From CAZUMJ01 sp964621605 (lineage in GTDB: Bacteria > Actinomycetota > Acidimicrobiia > Acidimicrobiales > Iamiaceae): a stretch of 64,000 nucleotides of DNA. The position numbers and the translations under genes were made by a program. Shown one piece after another: positions 60,549 to 64,000 of the stretch. The stretch's first letter is position 1, and each line of letters starts with the position of its first letter. The DNA lies in contig CAZUMJ010000005.1 in NCBI GenBank assembly GCA_964621605.1, forward strand, positions 1 through 64,000, in the 5' to 3' direction. The notes beneath the pieces were generated by a model. It made no database searches. It worked only from the letters and a program-made list of their open reading frames with translations, and was not told the origin of the DNA.

Positions 60549-61870
60549 CCTCCGACCCGATGGAGTTCGGCGATAGCCCGGGCGAGGCGGCATTTCGCGC
60601 CGAGGCGCGCGCCTGGCTCGAACAGCACGCGGTCAAGAAGGGCTCACCCGACGACTTCTCGAGCGGCTTCTTCAACCTCGACGGCGTGCCTCCCTCAGAG
60701 CGTCCGGCTGCTGCGGCCCTGCATGCAGCACGCTGCCGTGCGTGGCAGGCCACCCTCGCCGCGGGCGGCTGGGCGGGCATCACCTGGCCCCGTGAGGCAG
60801 GAGGCAGGGGAGGGTCGCCGGTCGAGGCGATGATCTTCGCCGAGGAGCAAGCGCGCTTCGGCGTCTCGGCCGATGTGCTCGCGATCGGCATCACGATGGC
60901 CGGCCCGACGATCATCGCCCACGGTTCTGCGCAACAGCAGGAGCGCTTTCTGCTTCCACTCCTGCGCGGCGAGCACCTGTGGTGCCAGCTCTTCAGCGAG
61001 CCGGGGGCGGGTTCGGACCTTGCGGCGCTCGCCACCCGGGCGGTCGTCGACGGCGACGAGCTCGTCATCAACGGACAGAAGGTGTGGACCTCGAGCGCGG
61101 ATCAGGCCGACTGGGGCATGTTGCTGGTCCGGACCGATCCCGACGCGCCGAAGCACCGTGGCATCACCTATGTCCTGCTCGACATGCGCACCCCTGGCAT
61201 CGAGGTGCGTCCGCTGCGGCAGATGAACGGCGGGTCGCACTTCGCCGAGGTGTTCTTCACCGACGTCCGCGTGCCCTGCAGCGACGTGCTCGGGCCCCTG
61301 CACGGCGGCTGGGGCGTCGCGATGACCACGCTGGCGAACGAGCGCATGATGATCGGCGACAACCCCATGCTGCGCAGCGACGCGCTCATGCGACTCGCCC
61401 GCCGATACCGACGCGCGGACGACCCGGTCGTGCGTGCCGGCATCGCGGCAGCGTTCACGCGCGAGCAGATCCTGCGCTACTTCGGCTTTCGGGTGCGCAC
61501 GGCGCTCGGGCGTGGTGAGATGCCCGGCCCAGAGGCGTCGTGCATGAAGCTGGCGGTCGCTCAGCACCTTGCCCGCACCGCGTCGCTCGCGTTGGCGATC
61601 GAGGGGGCCGACGGGCTCCTCGCGCATGCCACCGCGTCGGCCGGCGAACCCCGCTGGCACTGGCAGTTCCTGCAAGCTCCCGCCATCCGCATCGCCGGGG
61701 GGAGCGACGAGGTGCAGCGCAACATCATGGGCGAGCGAGTGCTCGGGCTCCCGCCCGAGGTGCGTGTCGACAAGCAGGTGCCGTTTCGAACGCTCGCCAC
61801 TGCGAGCGCCGCCGGTCGCGTGCGCCCCTCGGCGCCGCTGACCTCTTCGCAAGGAGGAGCAACCCCATGA
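60545..61870 (+). CDS. Acyl-CoA dehydrogenase
   Basis: 441 residues. N-terminal helices (AAFRAEARAWLEQHA), LWCQLFSEPGAGSDLAAL (FAD/substrate loop), GQKVWTSSADQADWG, RPLRQMNGGSHFAEVFFTDV and the C-terminal GGSDEVQRNIMGERVLGLPPE identify the family. It oxidises acyl-CoA at the alpha-beta position with FAD; the substrate is unknown, and the KstR-type operator hints at sterol-ring or side-chain-like compounds. A 20-residue tail follows the normal end. Overlaps the amidohydrolase start by four bases. Confidence 0.9.
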   Translation: MTSDPMEFGDSPGEAAFRAEARAWLEQHAVKKGSPDDFSSGFFNLDGVPPSERPAAAALHAARCRAWQATLAAGGWAGITWPREAGGRGGSPVEAMIFAEEQARFGVSADVLAIGITMAGPTIIAHGSAQQQERFLLPLLRGEHLWCQLFSEPGAGSDLAALATRAVVDGDELVINGQKVWTSSADQADWGMLLVRTDPDAPKHRGITYVLLDMRTPGIEVRPLRQMNGGSHFAEVFFTDVRVPCSDVLGPLHGGWGVAMTTLANERMMIGDNPMLRSDALMRLARRYRRADDPVVRAGIAAAFTREQILRYFGFRVRTALGRGEMPGPEASCMKLAVAQHLARTASLALAIEGADGLLAHATASAGEPRWHWQFLQAPAIRIAGGSDEVQRNIMGERVLGLPPEVRVDKQVPFRTLATASAAGRVRPSAPLTSSQGGATP

Positions 61871-62745
61871 CCATGCCCAAAGACATCGGCATCATCGACA
61901 CGATGATCGGGTTCCCCCACGGGGACATGAAGGCGACCTACAAGTTCATCACCGACCAGACGCGTGACAAGCAGTCGAAGGAGGAGTTCGAGTTCCCGGC
62001 GGAGTACATGTTCAAAGACGTGCCCGACAAGAAGCTCCGCGACGTCGATGACCCGGTCGGTGTCACGCTGCGCGAGATGGACCTGTGGGGGATCGAGCGG
62101 GGGCTTGTCGGTGTCGCTTTGAAGGACGAGATCGGCCGCAAGGCGCTCTCGCAGCACCCCGATCGCTTCATCCCGGGGTGCAGCGCCGACCCGAACCGGG
62201 GGATGGACGCGGTGCGCGACATCCAACGCCTCCACGACGAGTACGGCATCCGAGCGGTATCCCTCTTCCCCGCGGGGACCCACCCGCAGGTCGCGATCAA
62301 CGACAAGCTCATGTACCCGATCTACGCGAAGTGCGTGGAGCTCGGCATCGCGGTGTTCTGCTGCGCAGGCGTGCCCGGCCCGCGCCTGCGCTTCGCCCCG
62401 CAGCGTGTCGAGCTGATCGACGAGGTGTGCTTCGACTTCCCCGAGCTGGTGTTCGTGACCCGTCACGGGTGCGAGCCGTGGACCGAGTTGGCCGTCAAGC
62501 TCATGTTGAAGTGGCCGAACCTCTACTACTCCACGAGCGCGTTCGCGCCCCGGTACTACCCGAAGGCGATCGTCGACTTCGCCAACACGCGTGGCGCCGA
62601 CAAGATCATCTACGCGGGCTACTTCCCGATGGGCCTGTCCATCGAGCGGATCATGTCGGAGATGCCGCAGGTGCCGTTCAACGAGGACGTGTGGCCAAAG
62701 TTCCTCCGCACCAACGCAGAACGCGTGCTCGGCTTGGCCGGCTGA
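61867..62745 (+). CDS. Amidohydrolase-fold protein (COG2159-like), metal residues lacking
   Basis: 292 residues. DIGIIDTMIGFPHGDMKATY at the N-terminus, REMDLWGIERGLVGV, PGCSADPNRGMDAVRD, FVTRHGCEPWTELAVKLML and DKIIYAGYFPMGLSIERIM follow the COG2159 amidohydrolase pattern. The usual N-terminal HXH (here TMI) and the final GSDXP aspartate (here AGYFP) are absent, so normal metal catalysis is doubtful. The family with this N-terminus is, from memory, common in mycobacteria. Strong AAGGAGGAG ribosome binding site and ATG overlapping the upstream stop. Confidence 0.85.
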   Translation: MTMPKDIGIIDTMIGFPHGDMKATYKFITDQTRDKQSKEEFEFPAEYMFKDVPDKKLRDVDDPVGVTLREMDLWGIERGLVGVALKDEIGRKALSQHPDRFIPGCSADPNRGMDAVRDIQRLHDEYGIRAVSLFPAGTHPQVAINDKLMYPIYAKCVELGIAVFCCAGVPGPRLRFAPQRVELIDEVCFDFPELVFVTRHGCEPWTELAVKLMLKWPNLYYSTSAFAPRYYPKAIVDFANTRGADKIIYAGYFPMGLSIERIMSEMPQVPFNEDVWPKFLRTNAERVLGLAG

Positions 62746-62788
62746 GGACTTGCTGACGGCAACCCCCAAACCTGCGAGGAGCTGAGCG

Positions 62789-63412
62789 ATGGCGAAGATC
62801 GTGGATGCACCCCCGGCCCCTGAGACGATGACGCCGGCGCAGCTCGCGCGCCGGCAACGGGTGATCGACGCGGTGCTCGACCTCGTGTCCGAGGGTGGCA
62901 TCGACGACATGCAGATGCGGGAGCTTGCGGAGCGTTCAGGGGTCGCGCTCGGCACGGTGTACCGGTACTTCTCGTCGAAGGATCACGTCGTCGCCGCGGC
63001 GTTGTTGTCGTGGGCGGCGCAGCTCGACCAGCGCATCACCCGCCGCCCGTTGCCCGACGCGCCGGCGGTGGAGCGGCTCAAGGCGGTGTTGCACCACGGC
63101 CAGCGGGCGTTTCAACGTGCGCCGAACTTCGCCCGGCTGATGATCACCTCCGCCAGCTCGACCGACCCGTTCGCGAGCGAGAGCTACGACGAGTTGGGGC
63201 GCATCGTGGGGGGCACGCTGGCTCGGGCCATGCCTGAGGTGCCGAGCGAGGAACGCGATCGGGTGGTGTCGGTGGTGGGGGCGGTGTGGTTCGTGGCGCT
63301 CAATGAATGGCTGAACGGCAGGGCCACCGTCGCGGAGGTGTACCAACGCCTCGACGATGTGTGCGACCTGGTACTCGGATGGCGGGAACAGGTTCCTACC
63401 TGGCCGAGGTAG
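62789..63412 (+). CDS. TetR-family regulator, KstR-like
   Basis: 207 residues. The HTH is RRQRVIDAVLDLVSEGG, then MQMRELAERSGVALGTVYRY and FSSKDHVVAAALLSWA, followed by a helical ligand domain. The AVGTLYRYF-type recognition helix and the overall length resemble KstR, the sterol-catabolism repressor, whose consensus operator stands 2.3 kb upstream. It is co-directional with the two preceding genes (43-base gap, GAGGAG ribosome binding site), so it may regulate its own operon. A hairpin covers its last codons. Confidence 0.87.
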   Translation: MAKIVDAPPAPETMTPAQLARRQRVIDAVLDLVSEGGIDDMQMRELAERSGVALGTVYRYFSSKDHVVAAALLSWAAQLDQRITRRPLPDAPAVERLKAVLHHGQRAFQRAPNFARLMITSASSTDPFASESYDELGRIVGGTLARAMPEVPSEERDRVVSVVGAVWFVALNEWLNGRATVAEVYQRLDDVCDLVLGWREQVPTWPR

Positions 63413-63413
63413 G
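63395..63413 (+). terminator. Hairpin at the TetR gene end
   Basis: Perfect stem CCTACCT-GGCCG-AGGTAGG spanning the stop codon; a likely end of the operon transcript, no T-run. Confidence 0.45.
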
Positions 63414-63449
63414 TCATAGAAATCGCAGGTCACGGCCAGTGTGGGCTCG

Positions 63450-63478
63450 TTGACGAAAATAGAATCCGGTACTAGTTT
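63450..63478 (+). promoter_or_regulatory. Promoter of the second amidohydrolase gene
   Basis: TTGACG, 17 bases, TAGTTT: the best -35/-10 pair in the window. TAGTTT is six bases from the ATG at 63485, so the transcript is leaderless. The spacer has no clear inverted repeat. Confidence 0.7.
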
Positions 63479-63484
63479 TTTGGT

Positions 63485-64000
63485 ATGGCAGACCTTGGGT
63501 TCGCGTTCTTCGACGCAGACAACCACTACTACGAGCCGGCCGATGCGTTCACCCGGCACCTCCCGAAGGAGTTCGCCCGTCGGGGCATCTTCTGGATCGA
63601 GATGAACGGCAAGCAGCGCCTGATGGCGGGCAACCGGCTGTGGCGCTTCATCCCCAACCCGACGTTCGACCCGATCGCTCGCCCTGGCGCGCTCGACCAG
63701 TACTTCCGCGGCAACAACCCCAAGGGCCAAGACGTACGTGAGGCGTTCGGTGAGCTCGATCGCATCGCGGACCGCCCCGAGTACCGCGACCGCGATGCGC
63801 GCCTGGCCGTCATGGACGCGCAGCACATGGAGGCGACGTTCATGTTTCCGACGCTCGCGGTCGGCGCCGAAGAAGCGCTGCGCACCGACGTCGACGCGGT
63901 GCACGCCGTCTTCAGCGCCTTCAACCGTTGGGTCGCGGAGGAGTGGGGCTTCGCCTACGAGGACCGCATCTACGCCGCTGCGGTCATCTCCTTGCTCGAT
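63485..64000 (+). CDS. Amidohydrolase family protein (COG2159), 3' cut by window
   Basis: 172 codons, still open at the window end. FAFFDADNHYYEPADAFTRH is the DXDXHXXE start of a subgroup of COG2159 amidohydrolases, followed by RDARLAVMDAQHMEATFMFP and AFNRWVAEEWGFAYEDRIYA. Many of this type are decarboxylase- or hydrolase-like enzymes in actinobacterial aromatic and sterol degradation. It lies after the KstR-like module but has its own strong promoter. Confidence 0.88.
   Translation, partial: MADLGFAFFDADNHYYEPADAFTRHLPKEFARRGIFWIEMNGKQRLMAGNRLWRFIPNPTFDPIARPGALDQYFRGNNPKGQDVREAFGELDRIADRPEYRDRDARLAVMDAQHMEATFMFPTLAVGAEEALRTDVDAVHAVFSAFNRWVAEEWGFAYEDRIYAAAVISLLD

Noticed and set aside
63456..63472. 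Second KstR-like operator in the spacer of the 63450 promoter
   Set aside because: TAGAATCCGGTACTA does not match AAC-N2-GTT and is not a proper inverted repeat.

Overview
This is a 64 kb piece of a high-GC Gram-positive (Actinobacteriota) chromosome. Codon third positions are strongly G/C, GTG starts are common, and many genes have a TANNNT -10 box only 6-9 bases before the start codon, which is the actinobacterial leaderless pattern. Gene order in several blocks follows what I know of the Mycobacterium and Streptomyces core chromosome: yceD-rpmF-plsX-acpP-rnc-fpg-smc; ftsY/ffh-rpsP-khpA-rimM-trmD-rplS; yraN-comM-dprA-xerC-whiG-M23-rpsB-tsf-pyrH-frr-cdsA-dxr-rseP-ispG. The details (non-canonical fpg, YtxH/BON gene between ftsY and ffh, long acidic CdsA extension) do not fit either genus. 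A deep-branching class such as Acidimicrobiia is my best inference, not a demonstrated fact. Apart from one 15/30-bp tandem coding repeat, I see no insertion sequence, prophage, CRISPR array or rRNA; the only RNA gene is a partial tRNA-Ala at the left edge.

Layout. 1-8 kb: partial tRNA-Ala(GGC), leuS, a fatty-acyl-AMP-ligase-like enzyme, an F420-type luciferase-like oxidoreductase, a PAC2 protein and a phosphotransferase. 8-13.6 kb: thioredoxin-like co-chaperone, comEA-comEC, an orphan TIM-barrel-like protein, holA, and rpsT on the opposite strand. 14-22 kb: lepA, a low-molecular-weight phosphatase, a CIRCE-controlled hrcA-dnaJ-rsmE-hemW cluster and a fused acetyl-CoA carboxylase transferase. 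22-31 kb: a Pro/Gly/Tyr-repeat membrane protein, a small HTH protein, then yceD to smc. 31-37.6 kb: an envelope island with moxR-DUF58-VWA facing away from a response regulator-histidine kinase pair and an HtrA protease. 37.6-43.4 kb: protein-targeting (FtsY, Ffh) and ribosome biogenesis genes. 43.4-50.6 kb: DUF2469, YraN, competence/recombination genes (dprA, comM, xerC), Nei glycosylase, two very small proteins and a WhiG/FliA sigma factor. 50.8-60.4 kb: the translation, nucleotide, phospholipid and isoprenoid operon from a degenerate LytM protein and rpsB to ispG. 60.4-64 kb: a catabolic module (acyl-CoA dehydrogenase, two amidohydrolase-fold proteins, TetR regulator) with a perfect match to the KstR operator consensus at its promoter.

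Most of the window is housekeeping. The points most worth a second look are the KstR-like module with a 14-codon leaderless leader frame, the Fpg-family protein lacking several active-site residues, ComEC without its nuclease motif, the degenerate amidohydrolase, and the orphan gene between comEC and holA. I did not find a clear new defence or mobile system here.
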